A stretch of DNA of 64,000 nt from Schumannella soli (GTDB lineage: Bacteria; Actinomycetota; Actinomycetes; Actinomycetales; Microbacteriaceae), in the NCBI RefSeq assembly GCF_006517435.1, contig NZ_VHQG01000001.1, forward strand, positions 615,386-679,385, read 5' to 3'. Both the position numbers and the translations under genes were made by a program. A model generated the notes under the pieces. The model was not told the DNA's origin, ran no database searches, and saw only the letters and a list, made by a program, of their open reading frames with translations. Below, piece by piece: positions 37,601-41,070 of this stretch (the stretch's first letter is position 1; each line of letters starts with the position of its first letter).

Positions 37601-38106
37601 CAGTTGAGGAAGGCCTTGACGACCTTCGCGCCCGACGGGATGTTGATCGTCGCGCTCGAGGAGTTGGTGGTGAAGCCGCCGGCCGCGTTGACGTTGCCCA
37701 TGATGGCGTTGTCGTTGAGGTTGTTGGCCGCGCCCGTGCCCGTGTAGGCGGCCGCATGCAGGTCGTTGCAGGTGCCGATGCTGCTCGCCGTCATCGACTG
37801 GCACTGCAGCACGCCGTTGCCGGCGTTGATGAAGTCGCCGTTGACGGTGGCCTGGTAGTTGGGCTCGGTGCCGCCATTGGTGCCCCAGACGACGACGACG
37901 GCGTTCGCGATGGCGGTGGGGAGCACCGCGCCGCTGAGAGCGCCGACGACGACCGCGAGGGTCAGAGCGAGGATGCGGGCGAAGCGCGAGAAGTACGAGG
38001 CACCGGGCTCGCCCCAGTTGCTCTCGTTCCTGAAGATGCGATTGCGTGCTCCGCGACGCGGCGACGACTGTCGCTGCGCGTCCGCGGGCTCCCCCCACGA
38101 CGACAC
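19675..38106 (-). CDS. Giant sortase-anchored surface protein with about 48 DUF11-like repeats
   Basis: The product has 6,143 residues. A long signal peptide (hydrophobic core about residues 46-69, ending TAIANA) is followed by a non-repeat N-terminal domain (about 70-440) rich in Asn, Gly, Thr and Tyr. From about 447 to 6080 come roughly 48 tandem immunoglobulin-like DUF11/DUF7507-type repeats of about 117 residues. Each carries the pattern G-D-T-[IV]-x-[YW]-[ST], then TNTGNVTLTGV, then DPL-x-G-L, then TLAPG and Q-[AS]-D-V-D-x-G-S-[VI]-x-N-T-A. The C-terminus is a sorting signal: LAHTG (codons at 19791-19777), a hydrophobic helix and RRRRKENA. The start is GTG 38106 with GGGGAG upstream. The likely role is a wall-anchored stalk or adhesin. 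The frame is intact over 18.4 kb, with no frameshift seen. Confidence 0.93.
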   Translation of the reverse strand: MSSWGEPADAQRQSSPRRGARNRIFRNESNWGEPGASYFSRFARILALTLAVVVGALSGAVLPTAIANAVVVVWGTNGGTEPNYQATVNGDFINAGNGVLQCQSMTASSIGTCNDLHAAAYTGTGAANNLNDNAIMGNVNAAGGFTTNSSSATINIPSGAKVVKAFLNWSANTGTWLGDTRNLCTAYSAARGTATLPSGSATGYQTQAVQFRVGSGSIAAYAADNLREDAATQATARYYSATADVTTAFANVATGSNVTLSAGNIWAPTGAGCYAGWSVTLVYDYGTYIVGNANSVPHRVIYYEGHVREGQNDAALTVDFNGFTAVDKGTRAGFTLYEGDRGITGDTASYSRAGSTTFTEIPNSATLDSSGSNAGVTGNIGIGRASGSQRYYNTGDTSAFTNQSVDVASASLMNVVAGDSKVTLQLGTSGDSYLLTNAVLSVPTAGLQVNKSYNGTDDIQYRTAGEKATFTITITNTGAGVLQNIKVVDDQADCSRTLTGITLAPLATTTYTCTATNNTAAGYTSTATATATTVVGGYLAQGADSTTVAKSSVALAKTSALAAGATGKAGDVVNYTLTATNDGSGPLTGVTITDPLITNLVYGTWSSGTSGTLNQGGSVTATGTYVLKQSDVDAGSIANTATTTGTDADGGVKPTATAARTQPVAATPALTLNKTGALASGATGKVGDTINYSFVVTNTGNVTLRNVGVTDPLSGLSAITFGTWSSGTTGQLNPGGSVTGTATYTIKQADVDRGNVPNTATATGTPPTGSAVTATSSRTVAVATAAPAIATTKTAAYTTGSGAVGSVVTYTFTARNSGNVTLTGVAISDPHSGLSALTYTWPGTAGTLAPGATVTATATYTVTQADVDAGTITNTATAAGTSPTGTAVNATANATIAPQASAPNLIFTKTGAANGQATGSVVTYTFTLRNSGNVTLTGVGVTDPLSGLSTITYGTWPSGTAGRLNVGDQVTGTATYTLKQSDVDAGAVSNTSTATATPPTGAAINRTSSATVAVAPTGAIAVTKSGAYLNGGTGKVGDVIRWTITFRNSGNVTLSSVALTDSLSGLGTPTITWPGTAGTLAPGATATAIADYTVKQSDVDTGSVTNTASVTARTPAGAAVSGASPAATVQTVAAASGVTVVKTGAIAGGAAGNAGNVITYTFTVRNTGNVTLTNVAVTDPLAGLGTITYSWPTSTAGTLAPGATATGTASYTIKQSDVDTGNVKNTATVTGTTPTGGTATNTSGQVTTNTAAAAPAISTTKSGALVAGSTGVAGDTVRWTITLVNTGNVTLTGVSVADSLAGIGALTYTGLGTNSSLAPGATATAVGTSTLSQADVDAGSVINTATGSGNSPTAVKVSSASTATVVVAPTGSLSITKTPSVTSGATAGSTITYTFLVRNTGNVTISTATITDPLSGLSAITYSGSRTLAPGATVTGTATYTVKQSDVDAGSVKNTAGVSGTTPKGVSVTASSGQVTVTTVAAAPAVTVTKTAAYTSGSGAVNSVITYTFVARNTGNVTLTGVAVSDPHTGLSAITYGTWPSGTSGTLAPSTQVTATATYTVTQADVDAGTVRNTATVAGTPPTGAAVTGSSGQVSIATATAAPALTFTKTGSTSGATAGSTVTYTFTLRNSGNVTLTGVSASDPLSGLSAITYGAWPSGTANTLRVGDQVTGTATYTVKQSDVDAGSISNTATATGTPPTGAAITRTSSATVPLAGVGVLQVTKTGALATGATGKVGDTITWTIVAKNTGNVTLTNVAVTDSLSGLSALTYTWPTGQTAGTLAPNQQVTATATYTVTQADVDAGTVTNTATTTARTPSGGTVTGQSTAASVTLAAAAPAITVQKSGVIAGGAAGNAGNVINYTFTITNTGNVTLKNVAVTDPLSGLSAPIYTWPTSTAGQLAPGAVATATATYTIKQSDVDNGSVANTASVTGTPPNGAAVTSTGSTVTNTATAAPGVVVTKTGQLATGATGKAGDTVNWSFTVRNSGNVTLTGVVIDDPLVDISARTYTWPTGQTAGTLAPGQTATATATYVLKQSDVNGGSVINTATGAGTTPKSGTATSPTVSATVTIQGSASISLSKTPSVASGAKVGDTITYTFVARNTGNVTLTAVAITDPHAGLSAISYGAWPGGTANVLAPAEQVTATASYTVTQDDVNSGTINNSASVSGTTPKGGTVSSTAAVSVPATPAAPAIDLTKTAAITTGSGGVNSVITYTFKLTNSGNVTVTGARIADPLPQLSPLAYQWPNGPPQGTLNPGDSVTATATYTIVQADVDRGYVQNRATGFATPKTTGGTEFSTQSPQVTTPTAASAPRLALTKTGSPSGTTAGSTVTYSFTLRNTGNVTLTSVGISDPLLGANGVTLSNWSSGTATTLRPNDTVSGTGTYTVKQSDVDAGSIANTATATGTPPTGAAVTTQGSATVPLAATGALSLTKSASPSSTVKLGDVVTYTFVATNTGNVTLSGVTISDPLAGLSRVDYSTQSRTLAPGGTVTGTATYTVTQADVNRGSISNTASVTGRTPAGQNPTASSPTVTTSTVVAAPSITTTKTASVSDGGVVGDRVTYTITAQNTGNVSLTGVTISDPMFTAAQIDYGAWTSGTTGLLQPGQTITATAVRTVTQSDVDNGGITNTATSTGTPPTGANVSNSATITTPLTTRTPGITLAQTGALAAGATGKAGDTVNWSFTITNSGNTTLTGVQLSGLSVATGIVYGTWPGGTANVLAPGQSVTATGTSALTQAQVDARSVTDDATVTGTAPAGVTPATVSASKPATVALTPASTISIVKTGTAPANAAVGDKITYGFTLRNTGATTLTGVAVSDPRLGSTPITYTGLGTGASLAPGASATASASYTITQADIDAGTVTNTATVNAINPQGTAVTGTSNSVTVATGQQAGAISIAKSASPASGVARGGTITYTFTVKNTGNVTLTGVKVTDPMFPGASDISYGTWPGGVTGTLAPGATVTATASHVVTQAEFDAGRVDNQATATGSTPTNATVTGQSATVSTTTAAANPSLSFSKSGTPTTGLKLDDTVVWNFAFTNTGDVTLSSVQIADQLAVTGLTYTGLGAGSSLAPGASGTATANYKVTQADVDAGSIVNTATITANPARGAQLTRTATATVATSAQPSIGLTKTAAIDGGRPGNVGDTITYTFTASNTGNQTITGVVIDDPLARLGTISYGTWPTSTAGTLPPNTSVVATAKYTIAQSDIDNQSIVNTATVTGSASGTPVKATAGPVTTSVAPAAPALTATKAANVTSGAKVGDVIRYRVVLANTGNQTLHGVTAVDPHTGLGAITYTWPGQAGVLAPGESATARANYTVTQADVDAGSIANTAHGESLSPANTPVNSNNSSLTITTDPQRATIAITDSGALPAGSGGKADDIVTWTYVVTNTGNVTLSSVGVTESQTNATAPVYAWPGATGVLAPGESVRVTTTYKLTQADVDAGKVTSNVATVGTPQVGAKPTANATADVMVASNPNYTIIKRAEFRNGGVGNVGDTIRYYLDVANTGNVTLKNGRLIDHLPGLGEQFPSWPDNTKPGVIPPGTGATGYADYTVTQADVDRGSITNTAGVGFTPPTGAEITKPSNTVVTPLAQAAPVLSITETGVPDSPANAGKNVTWTVTVTNNGNVTVNNVVVTDPALNNPVLNWGANTAGSLAPGTSVTLTGTTVITQADVDAGQATNSSSAQGASARDGSAVGPVTANAAAPTATAGPSIAIQKTATKGAGFADKAGDTENLSYLVTNNGNQTLSGVGIVDTLGGENLVITFGAWPGGTAGTLAPGATVTATATHRIIQTEVDAGRSESPATTTGTSTRGTKVTSTSTAGIDIASKPAMTLVKKGTVGGSGGVNAPISYGFTITNTGNVSLSLIALVDSLPGVSAPSFKWPDPVEPGVLQPGEVATATSTYSITQADVDAGSVTNTATASGKPPIGDTIFVSSGQVVTAVAAPAPSISVTQTATPTTGVKVGDQVTFTVTGTNNGNVTLGSVTLADSLGGLGTPVPTWPGQQRTLAVGQTVTWQIPYTVTQADVDAGAIQNIATVSGTSPKGVAVSRDATATVTPTVAGPKIGVTDQGALAPGATGVAGDKVTWSYVIANTGDVTLTGITATESQTNATAVTYGTWPAATGVLAPGQSVTATSSYTLTQADVNRGTVSSGVSTRGTGPAPASTVVTATAPATVSIQARPSFTNLKSARFLNGGTGQVGDTIEYKLTVTNTGNVTLYRAQLIDPLPGLGTQNPTWPDPDQPGVIQPGQTATGVANYVVTQADVDAGSKSNIATARFYFTPIGSATDPHLDVPSNEVVTPLAQSRPSLAITETGSVPQPGTVGKTVTWTITVTNNGNVTVNDVALTPASTAGLADVTTSWGGNAAGTLAPGTSLTVTGTTVLTQSDVDAGAASRTSQASGASARDGSAVGPVNAGATVPTVGSGPGIAVTKSAALAPGATGKVDDLVNFSYTLTNNGNVTLTQSALADALGLTGAIAYDWKGNPAGTVPVGTTVTATGTYRLTQPDVDRGSISSAVTGTGTAPNGAKVTDTDTAGVTITAAPKLVVTKNGTVRGGGAGAANGVIDYAFTIKNDGNVTLTLVDLVDSLGGVSNPVISWPSSGPAGTLVPGATATATADYTITQADIDKGSVANVATSTAKPPVGDKISQSSNTSNVTVGGANTAPKITVTETPTPASGLRVGDAVNFAITITNSGTITVTDTTLATTLPGMTVSAISWPGAAGVLAPGQVARATGTYVVTQSDVDAGSISDTASSTAAGVRGGNAPPASASATATTVTAGPAITATDEGRLAPGSTGVAGDDIQWLYRAKNTGNTTLTGVTFAEGLSGSAAPIVTEWPDPAKPGVLLPGQTAIAIGDYTLTQADVDSGTIRSTLTVSGISSSPGAQKVTDAATANVPIEARRALSAVKSGSLVSGLGAVGDTVRYTVDITNTGNVTLYQGTLLDPLPGLQTPTITWPDPDQPGTVPPGEVVHGEADYALTQADVDRGYIDNTAHVAAWSTKTGQADADKAEAATNTVRVTTEQAAPQLAVTKSASVSGAGKVGDTLTYTITTKNTGNVTVTGFTVTDPLPRLSGVTTTGLAADGSLAPGATATSKATYVLDQADIDTGSVTNRATAAGTSARDGSPVSAQSNQLVTPTPTVTAKPGIRVTDAGSLNAPDQNKAGGAATWTYVITNSGEVTLTGVKVADTLPIGAPVYAWTGPVGVLAPGASVTVTAPYSLSQSDVDAGGPISQVTATGTPKVGANATAQATATIPVTANPTITVGQTAQLDKPGQNGLGNQIDYGFTITNTGNTTLTGVTLGNTVAGLTVPAYVWPDPANPGVLKPGQTATATATHQISQADVDAGKVDNLTTVTGATPGGATVTNQSAPTSIPTAAPAPALSLVKGGAMQSGAGNAGSIVRFTFTLKNTGNVTLSGLAVQEQLQGAGVPTMTFPTGQPVLAPGASATGYSDYTLTQADVDKGSVANTATASGTAAPNGAPVSTTSNTFTIDTATSRPRISTTQTGAFESGQTGELGDTVDYTFVITNTGNTSLSGVDVANTVTGLRDAQYTWPVGQTAGTLAPGQSVTITAKHDVTQADVDAGVVRNVATGSGTDPKGNKVSDAAPEVVLPLATATTELDLTKVGTPRQDARVGDTIDYAFTLTNNGTQTLHDASIVDGLPGVSTLTYGAWPSGTSGVLRPGDNVTASATYVVTQADVDRGNVRNTASASALDPSNGRLSATSPVSVVNTPPAEPGISIVKTAALAPGSTGRAGDIVNYTFTVKNEGNVTLENVTVGDPQPDLGNWKYTWPGTPGVLKPGEIATITAEHTLTQPEVDKGVLNTTAQTNGEGMNGGAPVSANDAAPVEIAAAPALTLTKTATPRSATPTFGTVIDYAFVVENTGNVTLESVSVTDPLLAGAAISYGWPGTNGRLLPGEKATGTASYTVTQADVDAGSVANTATATGTPPLGGTKPTASGSATVAVPSGSAVTLTQSVRLANGAAGYAGDTLIYTYVITNTGTTTLRGIVLTDPKKGLGAFSYGPWPGGAGTEGVLEPGQSVTVTAPYVIQPGDEGTLVPGTSTVTAVGPDPDEQVSSASSADIQLPTRPTVPGIPGLPGSGGLAHTGIDPTYPGLLALLLLLWGGALVGWNVRRRRKENA
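19777..19791 (-). other. LAHTG cell-wall sorting motif of the giant protein
   Basis: The codons for Leu-Ala-His-Thr-Gly lie 102 bases before the stop and are followed by a 20-residue hydrophobic segment and a positive tail. LAxTG is the motif preferred by class E sortases, common in high-G+C actinobacteria. No sortase gene is in the window. Confidence 0.85.
21610..36770 (-). repeat. DUF11-like repeat array with six-repeat super-period
   Basis: Within the giant gene the 117-residue units are not equally related. Unit n matches unit n+6 better than its neighbours through two stretches: units 3-20 (about 35755-29430) and 25-42 (about 28020-21610), a DNA period of about 2.1 kb. Marker phrases recurring every six units include IAGGAAGNAGNVI (6, 12), VGDQVTGTATY (4, 10), KTPSV (8, 14), TESQTNAT (25, 31) and ASARDGS (27, 33, 39). 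Units 43-47 continue to about 19860. Confidence 0.75.
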
Positions 38107-38380
38107 GATGGTGCTGCTCCCCGATGCTGTGCTGCTTGCGCAGTTGTTCGACGCCCGATGCTGAACGGTTTGGCCTGGTCAGAGCTCCGCTACGGAAATC
38201 GTTTGTTTCTGACAAACAACATAGGTCACTTGCGCCACGGGATGAAGGCTTTTCCACACCTGTCAAGGGGGTTACCTCGGGGGTGAGGATGTACGGCCGC
38301 CTGCGTCACCCCCATTCCGAGGGTGAGGTGTCACGCTCGCGAGGAACGCAATGACTCCGACCGCACGCTCGGCGCCCCGC
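38107..38380. promoter_or_regulatory. Upstream region of the giant surface protein gene
   Basis: This 274-base gap between two minus-strand genes must hold the promoter of the 18 kb gene. It contains an unusually A/T-rich island at 38195-38225 with the inverted repeat GTTTGT-TTCTG-ACAAAC (38201-38217). On the minus strand TTGTCA followed 17 bases later by TAGCGG is a weak promoter candidate, giving a leader of about 80 bases. Two similar tracts, CGGGGGTGAGG and CGAGGGTGAGG, lie at 38278-38288 and 38319-38329. Confidence 0.4.
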
Positions 38381-39055
38381 TCACCGCGCGTGCTCCCGGA
38401 TCCAGGAGTGCATCACGATCGCCGCCGCCGCGGCCGCGTTGATCGAGCGGGTCGAGCCGAACTGCGGGATCGCGACCACCGCATCCGCCGCCGCGATCGC
38501 CTCCGCGCTCAGACCGGGACCCTCCTGCCCGAACAGCAGCAGGCTCGCCGGCGGGAAGGCGTAGTCGTCGACGCCGACCGAGCCGGGCACGTTGTCGACC
38601 GCCACGATCGTCAGACCGCGGGCGCGCGCATCCGCCACCAGCTCGTCGATCGAGGGATGGTGCGCGACGTGCTGGTAGCGGTCGGTCACCATCGCGCCGC
38701 GCCGGTTCCAGCGCCGACGGCCGACGATGTGCACCCGGGCCGCGAGGAAGGCGTTCGCGCTGCGCACGATCGAGCCGATGTTGAGGTCGTGCTGCCAGTT
38801 CTCGACGGCGACCTCGAAGGGATGCCGGCGCCGGTCGAGCTCGGCCACGATCGCCTCGAGCCGCCAGTAGCGGAACTCGTCGACCACGTTGCGCCGGTCG
38901 CCGAGCTCCAGCAGCTCGGGGTCGAGGCGCGCGTCGTCGGGCCACGCGGCGCGGCCGCCGGGCCACGGACCCACGCCGACCTCGAGCTGCGCCTCGGCGG
39001 GCTCGGGGGCGTCGGCGAGCTCGGCGCCCTCGACTCCCTCGTTGCGCGCATCCAT
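38381..39055 (-). CDS. TrmH-family (SpoU class) RNA 2'-O-methyltransferase
   Basis: This 224-residue SPOUT-fold enzyme uses S-adenosylmethionine to methylate a ribose 2'-hydroxyl in tRNA or rRNA. Three family motifs are visible: motif 1 NIGSIVRSANAF (Asn and Arg), motif 2 LLLFGQEGPGLS and motif 3 AIPQFGSTRSINAAAAAAIVMH, which form the trefoil knot and cofactor site. The first 55 residues are an acidic, variable extension. ATG 39055 was preferred over GTG 39082, because the latter lies inside the arm of an intergenic inverted repeat. Which nucleotide it modifies cannot be read from the sequence. Confidence 0.88.
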   Translation of the reverse strand: MDARNEGVEGAELADAPEPAEAQLEVGVGPWPGGRAAWPDDARLDPELLELGDRRNVVDEFRYWRLEAIVAELDRRRHPFEVAVENWQHDLNIGSIVRSANAFLAARVHIVGRRRWNRRGAMVTDRYQHVAHHPSIDELVADARARGLTIVAVDNVPGSVGVDDYAFPPASLLLFGQEGPGLSAEAIAAADAVVAIPQFGSTRSINAAAAAAIVMHSWIREHAR

Positions 39056-39069
39056 CCCGTCATTCTCGC

Positions 39070-39136
39070 TGAGGGGTCGCACAGGCCCCGCCGCACGCCG
39101 ATTCGGAGTCCGCGACGGGGCCTGTGCGACCCCTCA
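39070..39136. repeat. Long intergenic inverted repeat, family GAGGGGTCGCA, copy 1
   Basis: Perfect 21-base arms (39070-39090 and 39116-39136; TGAGGGGTCGCACAG then GCCCCG) surround 25 bases. A related copy lies at 40910-40976. It sits between two divergent genes, so it is not placed as a terminator. Confidence 0.85.
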
Positions 39137-39228
39137 CCCGAGATCAGCGAGATTCCTCGCGCAGGGGAGGGCACTCGGCGGCGGCGGGGCGGGGCGGGCG
39201 GGCGCGGCGGCGCTGTTAAGGTCGCGGC

Positions 39229-40335
39229 ATGGCCCGGCGACGCACGACTTCCGCGCCGCTGTGGACCGTCGACTCGCCCGACACGATCATGCACGGCGAC
39301 AACCTCGCCGCGACGGCTCAGCTGCCCGACGGCGCGTTCCAGCTCATCTACCTCGACCCGCCGTTCAACACCGGACGCGAGCAGCGCTTCCAGAGCATCT
39401 CGACCGTGCGGCGCCCGGCGGCTCCGGCCGCCGCCGCGGAGCCGGACGGCGCCGACGGTGCGGCGAGCGCGGAGCCCACCACCGCGATCGAGGAGGCGCC
39501 GGCCGACGACGCCTCCACGATCCTGCGCCGCGGCTTCGGCGGACGCGACTACACCGCGGTCAAGCGCACGCTCATCCGCTACGACGACCGCTTCGCCGAC
39601 TACTGGCAGTTCCTCGAGCCGCGGCTCGCCGAGGCGTGGCGGCTGCTCGCCGACACCGGCACCCTCTACCTGCATCTCGACTACCGCGAGGCGCACTACG
39701 CGAAGCTGGCGCTGGATGCGCTGTTCGGCCGCGAGTGCTTCCTCAACGAGCTGATCTGGGCCTACGACTACGGCGCGAAGACCGCGCGCCGCTGGCCGGC
39801 GAAGCACGACACGATCCTCGTCTACGTGAAGAACCCGCGCTCCTACTACTTCGACGCGGAGGCGGTCGACCGCGAGCCCTACATGGCTCCGGGCCTCGTC
39901 ACGCCCGAGCAGGCGGAGCGCGGCAAACGGCCGACGGATGTGTGGTGGCACACGATCGTGCCGACGTCCGGCCGCGAACGCACCGGCTATGCGACGCAGA
40001 AGCCGGAGGGCGTGCTGCGCCGCATCGTGCAGGCGAGCTCGGCGCCGGGCGACTGGGTGCTCGACTTCTTCGCGGGGTCGGGCACGACCGGCGCGGTCGC
40101 GACGCAGCTCGGCCGCCGCGCCCTGCTGATCGACGAGCACGCGGATGCGGTGCGCATCATGCGCCGGCGCATCCCCTCGGCGCGGGTCGTCGACGCGGAC
40201 GGCGTCGAGCTGCCCGCGGACCCGCTCGCGGAGTCCCCGGCGGCGGGCTCATCCACCGAGCCGACCGCCCAACGGATCGCGAAGCCGACCGCGACGTCGC
40301 CCGAGCCGCAGCTCGCCGCCGAGCGCTCAGCCTGA
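39229..40335 (+). CDS. Orphan beta-class DNA (adenine-N6 or cytosine-N4) methyltransferase
   Basis: This 368-residue enzyme transfers methyl from S-adenosylmethionine to an exocyclic amino group in DNA. The catalytic motif IV DPPF (residues 43-46, YLDPPFNTG) precedes the cofactor motif I DFFAGSGTTG (from residue 279), the order that defines the beta class. Between them an Ala/Glu-rich stretch (about residues 58-90) looks like a flexible insert. The C-terminal 60 residues are low complexity. A TAAGGT -10 (39217-39222) ends six bases before the ATG, suggesting a leaderless message. No restriction endonuclease or specificity gene is nearby, so it may be a regulatory or housekeeping methylase. 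The target sequence is unknown. Confidence 0.88.
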   Translation: MARRRTTSAPLWTVDSPDTIMHGDNLAATAQLPDGAFQLIYLDPPFNTGREQRFQSISTVRRPAAPAAAAEPDGADGAASAEPTTAIEEAPADDASTILRRGFGGRDYTAVKRTLIRYDDRFADYWQFLEPRLAEAWRLLADTGTLYLHLDYREAHYAKLALDALFGRECFLNELIWAYDYGAKTARRWPAKHDTILVYVKNPRSYYFDAEAVDREPYMAPGLVTPEQAERGKRPTDVWWHTIVPTSGRERTGYATQKPEGVLRRIVQASSAPGDWVLDFFAGSGTTGAVATQLGRRALLIDEHADAVRIMRRRIPSARVVDADGVELPADPLAESPAAGSSTEPTAQRIAKPTATSPEPQLAAERSA

Positions 40336-40343
40336 TCGCCCGC

Positions 40344-40360
40344 GCCGCGCCCGGCGCGGC
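40344..40360. terminator. Terminator between convergent methyltransferase and DUF5684 genes
   Basis: GCCGCGC and GCGCGGC around a CCG loop lie between the two converging stops and could serve both strands. Confidence 0.5.
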
Positions 40361-40816
40361 TCACGGCCAGTCGGCGACGACGCCCTCGTGGTGCTGCGAC
40401 CGGCCGTATCCGACGATGAACTGCCCGATCGGCGCCAGCAGCCAGAGCAGGAAGACCGAGAAGACGGTGCTGCGCCCGAAGATGCGCCCGAGCCGCAGCG
40501 CGACGATGAGGGCGAGGACGATGTTGACGAGCGGGATCAGGTACAGCAGCACCATCGCGCCGTGGAACTTCACGATCTTCAGGAGCAGGTAGATGTTGAG
40601 GATCGGCACGAAGGCGGTCCAGCCGGCGTAGCCCGCCTTGGCGTAGATCGGCCAGTTCGCGATGGCCGTCAGCACGTAGAGGATCAGGCTGCCGCCGAGC
40701 TGTCCGAGTGGACCGAGGAGCTCTCCGCCCGAGCCACCCGAACCAGTCGAGCCGCCGTCGGCGCCGAGCCCTGTCGCCGGCATCGAGAGGATCGTCATCA
40801 CCGCATCGTGGAGCAT
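40361..40816 (-). CDS. DUF5684-type membrane protein
   Basis: This 151-residue integral membrane protein has a short Gly/Ser-rich N-terminus and about four helices: residues about 43-53, 64-81 (GWTAFVPILNIYLLLKIV), 86-106 and 118-136. The pattern AGYAGWTAFVPILNIYLLLKI is characteristic of DUF5684, small proteins often found with signal peptidase or other membrane-protein genes. Their function is not known. A TAGCGT -10 (40828-40823) ends six bases before the ATG, so the gene is probably leaderless. Confidence 0.8.
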   Translation of the reverse strand: MLHDAVMTILSMPATGLGADGGSTGSGGSGGELLGPLGQLGGSLILYVLTAIANWPIYAKAGYAGWTAFVPILNIYLLLKIVKFHGAMVLLYLIPLVNIVLALIVALRLGRIFGRSTVFSVFLLWLLAPIGQFIVGYGRSQHHEGVVADWP

Positions 40817-40909
40817 TCCTCGACGCTAACCCGCACGCCCTGCCGCATCCCGACGCGCACACGCGACGCCCAGACGGAACGCATCGCCGCCGACCGCCGA
40901 GACATCCCC

Positions 40910-40976
40910 TGAGGGGGCGCAAAGGCCCCGTCGATGGCCCGATACGGACTCACGACGGGGCCTTTGCGACCCCTCA
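40910..40976. repeat. Long intergenic inverted repeat, family GAGGGGTCGCA, copy 2
   Basis: Arms of 24 bases (40910-40933 and 40953-40976) match at 23 positions, around a 19-base centre. Compared with copy 1 the arm reads GCAAAGGCCCC instead of GCACAGGCCCC, and the opposite arm changes to match. Confidence 0.85.
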
Positions 40977-41040
40977 CCGGGATTCGCGACTCGCGAGAGG
41001 ATGCGGCGCGGCGCGACCGAGGAACCGGACGCGCCGCGCG

Positions 41041-41070
41041 GTCAGGTCAGGTCAGGTCAGGTCAGGTCAG
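41041..41070. repeat. (GTCAG)6 tandem pentanucleotide overlapping a stop codon
   Basis: Six exact copies of GTCAG run from 41041 to 41070. The last copy supplies the TGA stop (read on the minus strand, 41069-41067) of the MHS transporter gene. Because the unit is not a multiple of three and each unit holds the same TGA, length changes would leave the protein end unaltered. Confidence 0.9.
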
